64,000 nucleotides of DNA from Rhizobium jaguaris. GTDB lineage: Bacteria > Pseudomonadota > Alphaproteobacteria > Rhizobiales > Rhizobiaceae. The stretch lies in the NCBI RefSeq assembly GCF_003627755.1, contig NZ_CP032696.1, positions 62,001-126,000 on the forward strand, read 5' to 3'. Below, piece by piece: positions 38,783 through 47,894 of this stretch; positions within the stretch are counted from its first letter, which is position 1; each line of letters begins with the position of its first letter. The notes beneath the pieces are model-generated. The model did no database searches. It saw only the letters and a list, made by a program, of their open reading frames with translations, and was not told the DNA's origin. The translations under genes were made by a program, and so were the position numbers.

Positions 38783-39100
38783 ATGCCGGTGAATGATGTT
38801 TCATGGACTCGTCCGATCACGATCCGACTGCAGAGCGGTCTCGAGCGGACATTTGCAGGCGTTTACGACGCCCTGGATTTTCTCGAAAACGAATGGCCAT
38901 TGCGCTTTGGCGAACGCCATCAGCGCGCGGTCAAAACCTGTCGCGGTGCCCTCAACGGCACCGTAGCCGCCGTCATCGCGCGAGAGGCATTCATGGATGC
39001 TTGCCTCGAAGCCGGCATGACGGCAGGCATGGCCCCGTTGAAGGTTAAGCAGAACACTCACCCGGCGCGAACCGCTCGGCTGGCTCTCATCCGGATCTGA
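38783..39100 (+). CDS. DUF982 family protein
   Basis: 105 residues from the ATG at 38783, preceded by a strong AAAGGAGG. The body contains the DUF982 pattern: a beta-rich start (ITIRLQSGLERTFAGVYDAL), then LENEWPLRFGERHQRAVKTC and an alanine-rich helix (ALNGTVAAVIAREAFMDACL). This family is small, soluble, abundant on rhizobial plasmids and of unknown function. Confidence 0.87.
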   Translation: MPVNDVSWTRPITIRLQSGLERTFAGVYDALDFLENEWPLRFGERHQRAVKTCRGALNGTVAAVIAREAFMDACLEAGMTAGMAPLKVKQNTHPARTARLALIRI

Positions 39101-39237
39101 CATTTATTGGTCCCGCTTCACTAGATGCGGGACTTGCGCTTTCAAGGCCAATCCAGATCGCCCCTTTTGTCGAGGACCCGATCGAAGGTTGATCCATTGT
39201 CCGTTTAGTCGACCTTAGGAATGACGTCGCGTTGATC

Positions 39238-39546
39238 CTATTGCGAACGAGCAAAGTGTGAATGAGCTCGCTGGTCGAGCAGCTTCACATAGCGCAGACG
39301 CATCTCCTTCATGTCGATCTCGCCTTCGATCCACAACTCAACGAGCGCGACGAATTCGGAGTCGTCGTCGATCGGCGTTCCACGAGCACGCGCGCGGGCA
39401 ATTGCACGTTCCGCAATGGATCGTCGTGACTGGATGATACCATGCCCCCCGGATCGAACTAAGCGCCCCCGCGATAGCAATTCGATCGAGCAGCCGCCAC
39501 TTGAAAACCGATACGCCAGACCATACTTGCCGATTACCGCCCGCAT
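39238..39546 (-). CDS. Hypothetical protein
   Basis: 102 residues with an arginine-rich central helix (SIAERAIARARARG) and an acidic C-terminal half (VALVELWIEGEIDMKEMRLR). No domain recognised. Codon use and composition look like real rhizobial coding sequence. It could be a conserved plasmid protein. Confidence 0.5.
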   Translation of the reverse strand: MRAVIGKYGLAYRFSSGGCSIELLSRGRLVRSGGHGIIQSRRSIAERAIARARARGTPIDDDSEFVALVELWIEGEIDMKEMRLRYVKLLDQRAHSHFARSQ

Positions 39547-39603
39547 CGATGGCTTCCTGCTCGATGATCGTTCATTTGGCGTTCGAGGCTGTCCGGGTTG
39601 GAA

Positions 39604-39647
39604 AGAGAGGGCGCTCCCTGAGAAGGTCGAGCGCCCTCTCTTGTTTT
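39604..39647 (+). terminator. Strong hairpin terminator, probably bidirectional
   Basis: AGAGAGGGCGCT (39604-39615) pairs perfectly with AGCGCCCTCTCT (39630-39641), followed by TGTTTT on the plus strand. On the minus strand it lies 75 bases beyond the stop of the ROK gene and is followed by a shorter T tract, so it probably ends that transcript too. Confidence 0.75.
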
Positions 39648-39722
39648 GGCCCCACCGATAATTGAAACGACAATGGCTTAACCGTCAGGATCGGCCGCTC
39701 TGGCCCCAGCGATCGTATCATG

Positions 39723-40979
39723 CTAGATGACGAGCTTGAGGTGGCTGGACAAGACCAAGCCAGCTGCCCCTCGCAATGCGGTGTGACCTTCGCCAATACC
39801 ATTCACCGTGATGGAAATTTCCTGGTTCGGCCGCTTCCTGACCAGGCGCTCGACATGCTGCCTGACGCGCTCGGCTGCGTCTACGCCGCCGCCTGCGATA
39901 TCGCCGTGCAGGACATAGGAATTGAGCGACAGGGTCTGTTGCAAGTTAAGAATCCCGAACGCCACGTTTCGTGTATAGCGGTCCAGCAGACCGTCCGCAG
40001 CCTCCGACCCCTCGGCGGCCCCTTTAACGAGGCGAGCGCAGGTGACAGTCTCGGGATTTTCCATGCCTTGTCGAGCCGCTTCGCGCCGCAACCAGGGCAG
40101 AGCGGCGACGGTTTCCCAACATCCGTGCTTGCCGCAATTGCAGAGTTCTCCATCGATCTGGACCACCGTATGGCCAAGTTCGCCTCCGGAGCCAGCAAGC
40201 CCCCGATAGACGCGTCCGTCGATGTAGAACGCGCCGCCCAATACTTCGCCGGTATAAATGGCTGCGAATGTCTGCTGGCCTCGTCCCGGCCCGAACCACC
40301 GGTCGCCAACGAGCAGCGCGCGCGGATGGTGATCGATGACGACAGGGAGTGAAAAATGCTTCTGCAGGATGTCGACCAGAGGAAGGCCGGTCAGAACGGG
40401 CGCGAGATTGACGGCAAGGATCACGCCATTATCGCTGTCGATCATGCCTCCCGAGGCTATGCCAATCCCGAAGGGCGCCTGATGGGCTTGTGCGAGCGTC
40501 ACGGATAAGGTGTCCTTTATGATGGTCAGGAACATATCCCTGTCCCCATGCGGATCGAATTCCGCCTTTGTCAGCGCTTTGATTTCGCCGCTGAGGGTCA
40601 CGAGACATGTCTGGATCCGGCCTGGCAGGAGGAGCACGGCGCCGAGCATCGGGGCTTCCGGATTGAAATAGATCGGACGTGCCGGCTTGCCGCCCTTGAA
40701 GTCGGAGGGCACCGCATCGCCTTCGACAAGCAGGCCCTCTTCGATCATCGGCTGGACGATGCCGGTAATGGTCGTCCGGTTGACGCCGGCCAAACGGGCG
40801 AGCTCCGCACGGCTTTTGGGACCATTGTCGTACAACGCCTGCAGCACCCGGCCGCGATTGATCTCGCCGAGAGTGGACTGGGAAACGAGCGTTACATTGC
40901 CACCTTCGCCAGCCAGCGCTTCCTTGGTGGAAGCACTGCGTTGCCCCAGCGAATAGGATGGCTGATTTCCGAACTTCAA
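39723..40979 (-). CDS. ROK-family transcriptional regulator (copy 1)
   Basis: 418 residues. The N-terminal winged helix (RVLQALYDNGPKSRAELARL, then GVNRTTITGIVQPMIEEG) precedes a sugar-kinase-like ROK domain with VIDHHPRALLVGDRWFG and the zinc motif CNCGKHGCWE. ROK repressors of the NagC/XylR type bind sugars or amino-sugar phosphates. The gene is divergent from the sugar ABC operon at 41258 and very probably controls it through the inverted repeat at 41130. It is a close paralogue of the protein at 52021: both read ALYD, SRxELAR, GIVQP and the same zinc motif in register. Confidence 0.93.
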   Translation of the reverse strand: MKFGNQPSYSLGQRSASTKEALAGEGGNVTLVSQSTLGEINRGRVLQALYDNGPKSRAELARLAGVNRTTITGIVQPMIEEGLLVEGDAVPSDFKGGKPARPIYFNPEAPMLGAVLLLPGRIQTCLVTLSGEIKALTKAEFDPHGDRDMFLTIIKDTLSVTLAQAHQAPFGIGIASGGMIDSDNGVILAVNLAPVLTGLPLVDILQKHFSLPVVIDHHPRALLVGDRWFGPGRGQQTFAAIYTGEVLGGAFYIDGRVYRGLAGSGGELGHTVVQIDGELCNCGKHGCWETVAALPWLRREAARQGMENPETVTCARLVKGAAEGSEAADGLLDRYTRNVAFGILNLQQTLSLNSYVLHGDIAGGGVDAAERVRQHVERLVRKRPNQEISITVNGIGEGHTALRGAAGLVLSSHLKLVI

Positions 40980-41129
40980 TTTCTATCTCCGATTTGGCAG
41001 CCGTCTTTCTAGCCCCTGAGAGCTTGCTCGGCCAGATGGCGCTTGCCTGCGTCGCACAGAACAACCAGATCGATGGCTGGCCAGGCTAGCTCGAGGAATC
41101 CCTGTGACGACTTCTTGACAGTAACATAA

Positions 41130-41148
41130 GTTTGTGCGAAGTACAAAC
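41130..41148 (+). promoter_or_regulatory. Candidate ROK operator
   Basis: A perfect inverted repeat GTTTGT-N7-ACAAAC lies between the divergent ROK and sugar-importer genes, just downstream of a TTGACA (41115-41120) that could be a -35 element. The position fits a repressor site for the ROK protein; binding is inferred. Confidence 0.5.
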
Positions 41149-41257
41149 AAACCGCTGAAAGCGGCAGATCGAGGGGCAACAATCGAAATCGAGCTCGGCG
41201 CCAACAGGCTTCCCGGCATCGAGTGAGGTTGGATTACGAGCAACTGAGGAGGCATAC

Positions 41258-42724
41258 ATGACATTCGATATCGGAAATATGTCGCGCCGGAACATGCTGA
41301 AGTCAGCATCGGTCGCGGCTCTCTTGGCATCAAGTGCAGGCTCACTTGTCGCGCCGCGGCGTGCGTCTGCCCAAGACGCCAAGACCGTGCGCGTTCTGTC
41401 GGTCGAAGATCCGTTCTTCTTCTCGATGAAAGCGATGATCCCGGAATTCGAGAAGGAAACGGGCATCAAGGTTGAACTCGAAAGCCTTTCCTACGACGCG
41501 CTGCAGACGCGCCTGGTCTCCGCCTTCGTCGCAAAGACCTCGGATGCCGACGTGATTGCCGTCGACCAGATGTGGCTTGGCCAGTATCTCGACAACGGCT
41601 GGATCATTTCTCTCAACGACTACATCGCCAAGGACAGCGACATCGACCTCGCCGACTTCATCCCGGAGGTCCTCTATTCGTCGAACATGTGGCGCGGGCA
41701 GATCGCAACGCTGCCGGTGGCGGCTTACGCGCAAGGGGTGATGTACCGCAAGGATATCTTCGAGAGCTTCGGCATCGCCGCACCGCCGACCAAGGCCGCC
41801 GAAGACTGGACCTGGACGAAGTATATCGAGACGCTGAAGGCGCTCGAAGGCAAGTCGTTCGACGGCAAGCCGCTCTTCCCGACGGTGATTTGCGGATCGC
41901 AGCCGTCGCCGATTACGCACATGTTTACCCAGCTTTCGGCGAGCCACGGCGCGAGCTGGTTCAAGTCCTTCCCCGGCGCGCCCTGGGATTTCTCGCCGCA
42001 GCTCACCGGCCCGGCCTGGGCAAAGTCGGTCGATGTCTACCGGCAGCTCTATAAGCTCTCGCCGCCCGAAGCGATCAACTACGTCTGGTTCGATGCCGGC
42101 ACCCGCTTCGCCAAGGGCGATATCGGCATGTTCTACTGGTGGACGCCGTATTTCTATCTGGTGAAGAATTCCGGCTACATGACGGGCAAGAAATCCGATG
42201 TCATCAACAAATACGCGACCGCCGCACTTCCGAAGGCCGAAGGAGTCTCTCAGACGGTGAGCCTCGGTGGCTGGAGCCTCGGTGTTCCCTCCAGTTCCGA
42301 CCGGCAGGACAACGGCTATGCCTTCATCAAATGGGCGACGTCGAAGGCGACGCAGAAGAAGATGGCCGAGTGGCCGGACCTCAATTTCCAGTTCTCGGAT
42401 TTTGCCCGCAAGTCGCTCTACGAGGACGCCGACGTCAAGAAGATCTATCCCTACCTCGATGTCCAGTACGACATGATGAAGCAGGGCAACGGCAAGATCA
42501 CGCGTCCGCCGGTTCCCGGCTACACCGCCGTCGAAAGTGTGCTCGGCCTCACGCTCAACCAGCTTCTGACCGGCAACGAAGATCCGAAGACGGCGCTCGA
42601 GCGCACGAACAGCCTGTTCGAAAGCATCCTCAAAGGCAATCTGATGATCCCGTATCAGAAGGAAAGCTATGCCGACACGCTCGATGGCGCCAAGGCCCTG
42701 ATCGGCAAGCTCGGCAAGGCGTAA
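41258..42724 (+). CDS. Sugar ABC importer substrate-binding protein
   Basis: 488 residues with a twin-arginine signal (MSRRNMLKSASVAALLASSA, cleavage after ASA), so folded export to the periplasm is likely. The mature part is an SBP_bac_1 protein: VLSVEDPFFFSMKAMIPEFE, KETGIKVELESLSYD and TSDADVIAVDQMWLGQYL. AGGAGG precedes the ATG. It opens an operon with two permeases, a dehydrogenase and an ATPase. The codon use of this operon looks more GC-rich and chromosome-like than its neighbours. The ligand is probably a sugar or polyol. Confidence 0.94.
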   Translation: MTFDIGNMSRRNMLKSASVAALLASSAGSLVAPRRASAQDAKTVRVLSVEDPFFFSMKAMIPEFEKETGIKVELESLSYDALQTRLVSAFVAKTSDADVIAVDQMWLGQYLDNGWIISLNDYIAKDSDIDLADFIPEVLYSSNMWRGQIATLPVAAYAQGVMYRKDIFESFGIAAPPTKAAEDWTWTKYIETLKALEGKSFDGKPLFPTVICGSQPSPITHMFTQLSASHGASWFKSFPGAPWDFSPQLTGPAWAKSVDVYRQLYKLSPPEAINYVWFDAGTRFAKGDIGMFYWWTPYFYLVKNSGYMTGKKSDVINKYATAALPKAEGVSQTVSLGGWSLGVPSSSDRQDNGYAFIKWATSKATQKKMAEWPDLNFQFSDFARKSLYEDADVKKIYPYLDVQYDMMKQGNGKITRPPVPGYTAVESVLGLTLNQLLTGNEDPKTALERTNSLFESILKGNLMIPYQKESYADTLDGAKALIGKLGKA

Positions 42725-42799
42725 TAGAATTCTCCTCGGGCCGGCGCGTGCAAAGGTTCGCGCCGGCTGAAACGAGTGAAGAAGAACTGGACTTCGACA

Positions 42800-43729
42800 A
42801 TGCACGCTACCACCCTTCGCTCGCCGCAGGCGCTTGCGCCAGTCCGGCGCGGCTTCGTCCGGCGCAACCTGCCATACTTCCTGATCGCGCCTTCGGTGAT
42901 CATGCTGCTCGCGCTGATCGCCTATCCGCTGCTCTTTGCCCTGAAGTCGAGCTTCTATTTCTGGAACCTGCAGGTTGGCCCGCAGCCTTTGGCCTTCGTC
43001 GAGCTGGACAACTATGTGCAGGCGCTCAATGCGTTCGACTTCCGCGCGGCGCTCACGAATACGCTGATCCTGTCGATCCTGGGCACCGCGATCGAATTCT
43101 CGCTTGGCCTGGCGATTGCGCTCGTCCTGCTCAAAGCGCTGCCCGGCATGAATGTCGTGCGTGCGCTTCTGATCCTGCCGACTACCATCGCGCCGATCGT
43201 CGTCGGATTTCTGTTTCGCTATCTCTACGATCCCGGCGGCGGTCTTGTCACCTGGTTGCTGCAGTCGCTCTGGCTGCCGGTCCCGGCGGAAGGCATTCTC
43301 GGCTCTCCCGCAACAGCGCTTGCGGCGATCCTCTTCGTCGATATCTGGCAGTGGACGCCGTTCTTCGCGATCGTTCTCTATGCCAGCCTGCTTTCGGTCC
43401 CAGACGAGATAATCGAAGCGGCCAGGCTCGATCGGGCGTCGGCCTGGACGATCCTGACGCGCATCAAGCTGCCGCTCATCCGGCGCACCGCGATCATCAT
43501 CGTCATGCTGCGCTTCATGCAGATCTTCAACACATTCGACACGGTGCTGGTGCTGACCCGTGGCGGGCCGGGGACGTCGACGCGCACGCTCGGCTATTCG
43601 CTCTACGAGCAGGGCCTCGTCAACTTCAATGTCGGCCTTGTCAGCGCTCAGACATGGATCGCGGTGCTGATCGTCAACATCATCGTCGCCCTCTACGTCT
43701 TCTTCGCCTTCCGAAATGAGGAGTGGTGA
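42800..43729 (+). CDS. Sugar ABC importer permease, MalF/UgpA type
   Basis: 309 residues from the ATG at 42800 (a GTG at 42776 is possible). Six membrane segments are visible, and the cytoplasmic EAA loop reads EAARLDRASAWTILTRIKLP. The N-terminal YFLIAPSVIMLLALIAYPLL is typical of this family. It ends one base before the second permease ATG, so the two are translationally coupled. Confidence 0.93.
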   Translation: MHATTLRSPQALAPVRRGFVRRNLPYFLIAPSVIMLLALIAYPLLFALKSSFYFWNLQVGPQPLAFVELDNYVQALNAFDFRAALTNTLILSILGTAIEFSLGLAIALVLLKALPGMNVVRALLILPTTIAPIVVGFLFRYLYDPGGGLVTWLLQSLWLPVPAEGILGSPATALAAILFVDIWQWTPFFAIVLYASLLSVPDEIIEAARLDRASAWTILTRIKLPLIRRTAIIIVMLRFMQIFNTFDTVLVLTRGGPGTSTRTLGYSLYEQGLVNFNVGLVSAQTWIAVLIVNIIVALYVFFAFRNEEW

Positions 43730-43730
43730 T

Positions 43731-44561
43731 ATGAAAAGCCGCAAGACCTTCTATACCGCGCTCACCTATGCTGCCGGCCTGCTGTTCCTGGCCGTCTTCA
43801 TCGGCCCGATACTCTGGTTCCTGGCGCTCGCCATCCGGCCGGCCGAAACCGCGTTTGCAATGCCGCCGCAGCTGACGTTCGAGCCGACGTTCGATGCCTT
43901 CCGGCATATCCTGGTCGATCCCGGCACCAACGCACCGCAACTGGTGAACTCGCTGATCGTCGCAATCGGCGCGGTGCTGCTCAATCTGCCGTTCTCGGTT
44001 CCCGCCGCTTATGCGCTTTCCCGCTTCAAGCTGCGGGGCAAGAAGAACATCATGCTCTGGTATCTCGGCCTGCTGATGGCGCCGCCGATCGCCTTCCTGA
44101 TTCCGTATTTCGTGTTGATCACGCGGATCGGCCTGCAGGGCTCCTACTTCTCGATGGTGCTGGTTCTCCAGACGTTGACGATCCCGTTCTCCGTCTGGCT
44201 GATGAAAAGCTTCATCGACGAGGTGCCGGCCGAACTCGAAGAAGCCGGCCGCGTCGACGGTGCCCGCTGGTACACGATCATGTGGCGCATCACGCTGCCG
44301 ATTGTGCGTCCCGGCATCATCGTTACCTCGATGTTCGCCTTCGTCTTTGCCTGGAACAACGCAGCCTTCCCGCTGGTGCTGAGTTCGCGTTCCACCGCCA
44401 CTCTCCCGATCGGGACCCTTGGATATTTCGCGACCAGCGGCGTGACCTGGAACTACATCGCCGCAGCCGCCGTGCTCGCGATGATCCCGCCGATGATCAT
44501 CTTCCTGGTTTTTGACCGCTACGTCGTCCGGGGCCTGACCTTCGGGTCGGTCAAAGGCTGA
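43731..44561 (+). CDS. Sugar ABC importer permease, MalG/UgpE type
   Basis: 276 residues from the ATG at 43731 with GAGGAG upstream. Six membrane segments and an EAA loop (EEAGRVDGARWYTIMWRITLP) are present. The end (YVVRGLTFGSVKG) is the usual MalG-type terminus. It forms the channel with the preceding permease. Confidence 0.93.
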   Translation: MKSRKTFYTALTYAAGLLFLAVFIGPILWFLALAIRPAETAFAMPPQLTFEPTFDAFRHILVDPGTNAPQLVNSLIVAIGAVLLNLPFSVPAAYALSRFKLRGKKNIMLWYLGLLMAPPIAFLIPYFVLITRIGLQGSYFSMVLVLQTLTIPFSVWLMKSFIDEVPAELEEAGRVDGARWYTIMWRITLPIVRPGIIVTSMFAFVFAWNNAAFPLVLSSRSTATLPIGTLGYFATSGVTWNYIAAAAVLAMIPPMIIFLVFDRYVVRGLTFGSVKG

Positions 44562-44593
44562 GCTTTTCTAAAGTCTGAATGGAGTAAAAAAGA

Positions 44594-45619
44594 ATGAGCA
44601 AACTTCGTATCGGCGTTATCGGCGCCGGCCTCTGGGGCAATAATCACGCCCATACCTTCAACGTCCTACCAGAAACCGAACTTGTCGGCGTCTGCGATCT
44701 GGACGAGGGCAGGGCGCTCAAGATGAAGGAAAGCTTCGGCGCGGCGGAAGCGTTCACCGACTACAATAAGCTGATCGCCAGCGACCGCATCGACGCCGTG
44801 TCGGTGGCAACCCCCGACTTCACCCATACGCCGATCGTCCTTGCGGCACTCAAGGCCGACAAGCATGTCTTGAGCGAAAAGCCGCTGGCGACGACCGTCA
44901 AGGAAGCCGAAGAGATCGCCGAGGCTGCCGCAAAGTCGAAGGGCAAGCTGATGATCGACTTTCACAACCGGGTGAACCCGATCCTGGCGCAGGTCCGCGA
45001 TATGATCCAGGACGGCCAGATCGGCTTGGCCAAACACGGCACGGCGCGGCTCTCGAACACGACCTTTGTTCCCTTCGAAATGCTGAGCTGGGCTGCGAAG
45101 TCGTCGGCGCTCTGGTTCCTGGGCAGCCATCTCGTCGACGTCCTCCGTTTCATTCTCGAAGACGAGGTGACCCGCGTCTATGCCGTTGCCCGGTCCGGCA
45201 CGCTTGCCGCCGGCGGCGTCGACACCAAGGATTTCCACGCCTCGATCCTCGAATTTTCCAAGGGCACTGTCGTGACCATGGAAAACAGCTGGATCCTGTC
45301 ACGCGACAACCCGTCGCTCGTCGATTTCAAAATCGAATTCGTCGGCGAGAAGGGTCAGATCCAGGCGGATCCCACCCATAGCGGCGGCCTTCGCCGTATC
45401 GTCGATGGAGGCATGCGGTTCAACGACTACATCGGCATGACGCCGACAGGCGCCACCCGCATCGGCGGCTTCGTGCAGGAATCCATTGCCCGCTTCGTCG
45501 ACAGCGTGGTGCGCGACGTGCCCCTGCTTGCCGATGCAAACGACGGTCTTGCCAATACCAAGGTTCTGGCGGCGATCGAGGAGTCCGTTGCCAGCGGCAA
45601 ACCTCAGACCATCGGCTGA
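44594..45619 (+). CDS. Gfo/Idh/MocA family oxidoreductase
   Basis: 341 residues. The N-terminal NAD(P) fold reads LRIGVIGAGLWGNNHAHTF, followed by the family signature SEKPLATTVKEAEE with its catalytic-region Lys. The C-terminal domain is the Gfo/Idh/MocA substrate domain. These enzymes oxidise hydroxyls of sugars and inositols to ketones, or reduce them. It lies inside the sugar importer operon, 32 bases after the permease. It could act on the imported compound or, with the DegT aminotransferase at 50314, supply a keto substrate. Confidence 0.92.
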   Translation: MSKLRIGVIGAGLWGNNHAHTFNVLPETELVGVCDLDEGRALKMKESFGAAEAFTDYNKLIASDRIDAVSVATPDFTHTPIVLAALKADKHVLSEKPLATTVKEAEEIAEAAAKSKGKLMIDFHNRVNPILAQVRDMIQDGQIGLAKHGTARLSNTTFVPFEMLSWAAKSSALWFLGSHLVDVLRFILEDEVTRVYAVARSGTLAAGGVDTKDFHASILEFSKGTVVTMENSWILSRDNPSLVDFKIEFVGEKGQIQADPTHSGGLRRIVDGGMRFNDYIGMTPTGATRIGGFVQESIARFVDSVVRDVPLLADANDGLANTKVLAAIEESVASGKPQTIG

Positions 45620-45695
45620 TGCCGTCACCAATCCCGCGAGGCATTCATCCGGATGGATAGGCTGCCTCGCCTCTAAATACTGGGAGAAGAATTAT

Positions 45696-46862
45696 ATGGC
45701 ATCCATGACCTTTGACGGGATTGGAAAGACCTATCCGGACGGGACCGTCGCCGTCGCCAATGTGAGCTTTACGGTCGCCGACGGCGAGTTCGTCGTGCTG
45801 GTCGGACCGTCCGGCTGCGGCAAATCCACCCTTCTGCGGATGGCGGCCGGGCTCGAACTGCTCAACAGCGGCCGGTTGCTCATGGACGATCTGGATGTCA
45901 CCAACACCGAGCCGCAGGACCGCGACATTGCGATGGTGTTCCAGAACTACGCGCTTTATCCGCATATGACGGTCTATGAAAACATGGCCTTCGGCCTGCA
46001 GCAGCGCAAGATGCCCAAGGACAAGATCGAGAAGCTCGTGCGCGACGCAGCAGAGATGCTCGATCTCACGAAGTACCTGCATCGCAAGCCGGGCGCGCTG
46101 TCTGGCGGGCAGCGCCAACGTGTCGCGATGGGGCGCGCAATCGTCCGCCATCCAATGGCGTTCCTGATGGACGAGCCGCTTTCCAATCTCGATGCCAAGC
46201 TGCGTGTTCAGATGCGCGCCGAGCTCAAGCTGTTGAACCAGCGGATCGGCGTCACCACGCTCTATGTCACCCATGATCAGGTCGAGGCGATGACGATGGG
46301 CGACCGGGTTGCGGTGCTAAAGCCGGTCGCCGATGCCGGCGAAAGCAACCTGCAGCAGATCGACACGCCGCAGCGGCTCTACGATCGGCCGGTGAATCTA
46401 TTCGTTGCCGGCTTTATCGGTTCGCCGGCGATGAATTTCGTGCGGGCTGAACTACAGGCGGATGGCCAAAGCCTGCGTGCCACGATCGTAGGCACCGGCA
46501 TCACCTTTCCGGTTCCCGCGAGCGCTGCGTTGTCTGCCTATGCCGGGCGCCAGATCATCGCCGGAATACGCCCGGAAATGTTTCGGGTGTGTCCAGAGCA
46601 GGACGCGCTGTTTAATGAGCCGGTCCCGGTTGCCGAGGCGCTCGGCGCCGACACCTTCGTGTTCTTCGACATCGCCTCTCCGCCGGTCAATGTCAGCGAT
46701 GCGGATGACCCCGACGATTTCAGCCGCAAGGTTACGAACCGGCTGGTTGCGCGCATCCCCCCGATGGCGACCCCCGCGCCGAAGCAGCGGCTGCCGCTGA
46801 CGGTCGATCTGGACAAGCTGCACTGGTTCGATCCGCATACAGGGGTTTCGATACGCGACTGA
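45696..46862 (+). CDS. Sugar ABC importer ATPase, UgpC/MsmK type
   Basis: 388 residues from the ATG at 45696 with GGGAGAAG upstream. Walker [10 protein letters not shown], signature [14 protein letters not shown], Walker [12 protein letters not shown] and [15 protein letters not shown] are intact. The C-terminal TOBE/OB regulatory part is present ([23 protein letters not shown]), somewhat longer than average near the end. It is the last gene of the operon and is followed by a strong terminator. Confidence 0.94.
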   Translation: MASMTFDGIGKTYPDGTVAVANVSFTVADGEFVVLVGPSGCGKSTLLRMAAGLELLNSGRLLMDDLDVTNTEPQDRDIAMVFQNYALYPHMTVYENMAFGLQQRKMPKDKIEKLVRDAAEMLDLTKYLHRKPGALSGGQRQRVAMGRAIVRHPMAFLMDEPLSNLDAKLRVQMRAELKLLNQRIGVTTLYVTHDQVEAMTMGDRVAVLKPVADAGESNLQQIDTPQRLYDRPVNLFVAGFIGSPAMNFVRAELQADGQSLRATIVGTGITFPVPASAALSAYAGRQIIAGIRPEMFRVCPEQDALFNEPVPVAEALGADTFVFFDIASPPVNVSDADDPDDFSRKVTNRLVARIPPMATPAPKQRLPLTVDLDKLHWFDPHTGVSIRD

Positions 46863-46933
46863 TCCAGGTGCTTGCATGCAAACGATCCGCTCGAATGGGC
46901 CCCGCGTAGTACGATTGCCTCCCAAGGCGCCTT

Positions 46934-46970
46934 GGCTGTCGTCGAGCAAAGCTCGGCGACAGCCTCTTTT
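46934..46970 (+). terminator. Rho-independent terminator of the sugar importer operon
   Basis: GGCTGTCGTCGAGC and GCTCGGCGACAGCC form a long stem with an AAA loop and one mismatch, followed by TCTTTT. It lies 72 bases after the ATPase stop. Confidence 0.8.
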
Positions 46971-47421
46971 CGAACGGCGAGAGTCGGCACATTCGAACCA
47001 TGATCGAGAGATTTGTAACATCCAAAGGCTAGGAGTGGCGCGTGAAATACGGAAAACGGACGACGCGGCGGCTCAGATCCGGCATTTGGGCGAAATCGTT
47101 GCGGAGTTCCGCCTTGGTCCTGCAGACAATTCATCGGATGTCCGCCATCCAAACGTGGCAAGTCTTGACAGTCTGCTGCGGTTGCCTGGCCGGTGTATGA
47201 TGGCGAAACTTGCGGATGCCATCGGGGATGGTCAACAACGTTGCGGAGCGTTGAAGGCGATCTGAGAGCTCTGCAGGCGCGAAACGACGATCGCTGTCTT
47301 CGCTGTGTTGTGCGCCGGCTGTTCGGCGAGGAACGAAAATCCGTCGGACGTCGAATTTGATTGCGCAGTTCAAGCCGAGAATCGATCACGAGGTCATAGA
47401 CCGAATTTTTACCGAGTGTTC
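46971..47421. other. Region between terminator and LuxR-type gene
   Basis: About 450 bases without a supported gene. A half nod-box-like sequence (GATG at 47137, ATCCAAAC at 47147) lies here but lacks the rest of the element. Confidence 0.4.
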
Positions 47422-47652
47422 ATGAAGCGGAAACTCTCGCCCTTTGAAAGATCGTGCCTTTGGTGGATATCGGTCGGCAGGAATGTCTCCGAGATTGCCT
47501 TGCTTGAAGGCAAGCGTGAAGCCGAAATCTGTCTATGTCTGGACCGTGCAGTTGCCCGCCTTGGTGCGACCTCTGTAGAGGATGCGCTCAAGAAGGCGAA
47601 CCTCTTTAGGTCGGATCGCCTGATAGTGCCGTTACCAGAGAGAAAAGCTTAA
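47422..47652 (+). CDS. Small LuxR-type helix-turn-helix protein
   Basis: 76 residues consisting almost only of a GerE/LuxR DNA-binding domain: LSPFERSCLWWISVGRNVSE, then CLDRAVARLGATSVEDALKK. There is no sensor domain; quorum regulators are usually about 240 residues. It may be a stand-alone DNA-binding protein or the surviving 3' end of a larger regulator; the preceding 110 bases show no sensor remnant I recognise. The ribosome site is weak. Confidence 0.65.
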   Translation: MKRKLSPFERSCLWWISVGRNVSEIALLEGKREAEICLCLDRAVARLGATSVEDALKKANLFRSDRLIVPLPERKA

Positions 47653-47894
47653 ACGCTTCTGACACCTAACAGATCCTCAAAGGAACCTGCAGCTCAGGGA
47701 GCCGAACGCGTCGGCTACGATTGGGCGACAACAGGCGGTCAGGTTGGGTACACTGCTCCGCGGGCCACCATGTCTCCGTTTTGAGCTCGGGGAGGCCTGC
47801 CTGATCACAAACTACCGGACACGGAAAGCCGCTTGTTCGGCTGCGCAAAAAAACTGAATGGCTGAGCTGCTCGACAATGATCAAAATTGCGTTT

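Noticed and set aside
42139..43719. A 526-codon plus-strand frame
   Set aside because: It overlaps two well-supported importer genes in another frame and reads as Arg/Ala/Pro-rich low-complexity sequence.
41342..43744. An 800-codon open frame on the minus strand
   Set aside because: It is antisense to the binding-protein and permease genes, rich in Arg, Glu, Asp and Gln, and has no recognisable domain. It is a product of the GC-rich codon pattern of the real genes.
47137..47154. Half nod box (GATG-N6-ATCCAAAC)
   Set aside because: The conserved right half is absent and no nod-type gene follows; a match of this size can occur by chance.
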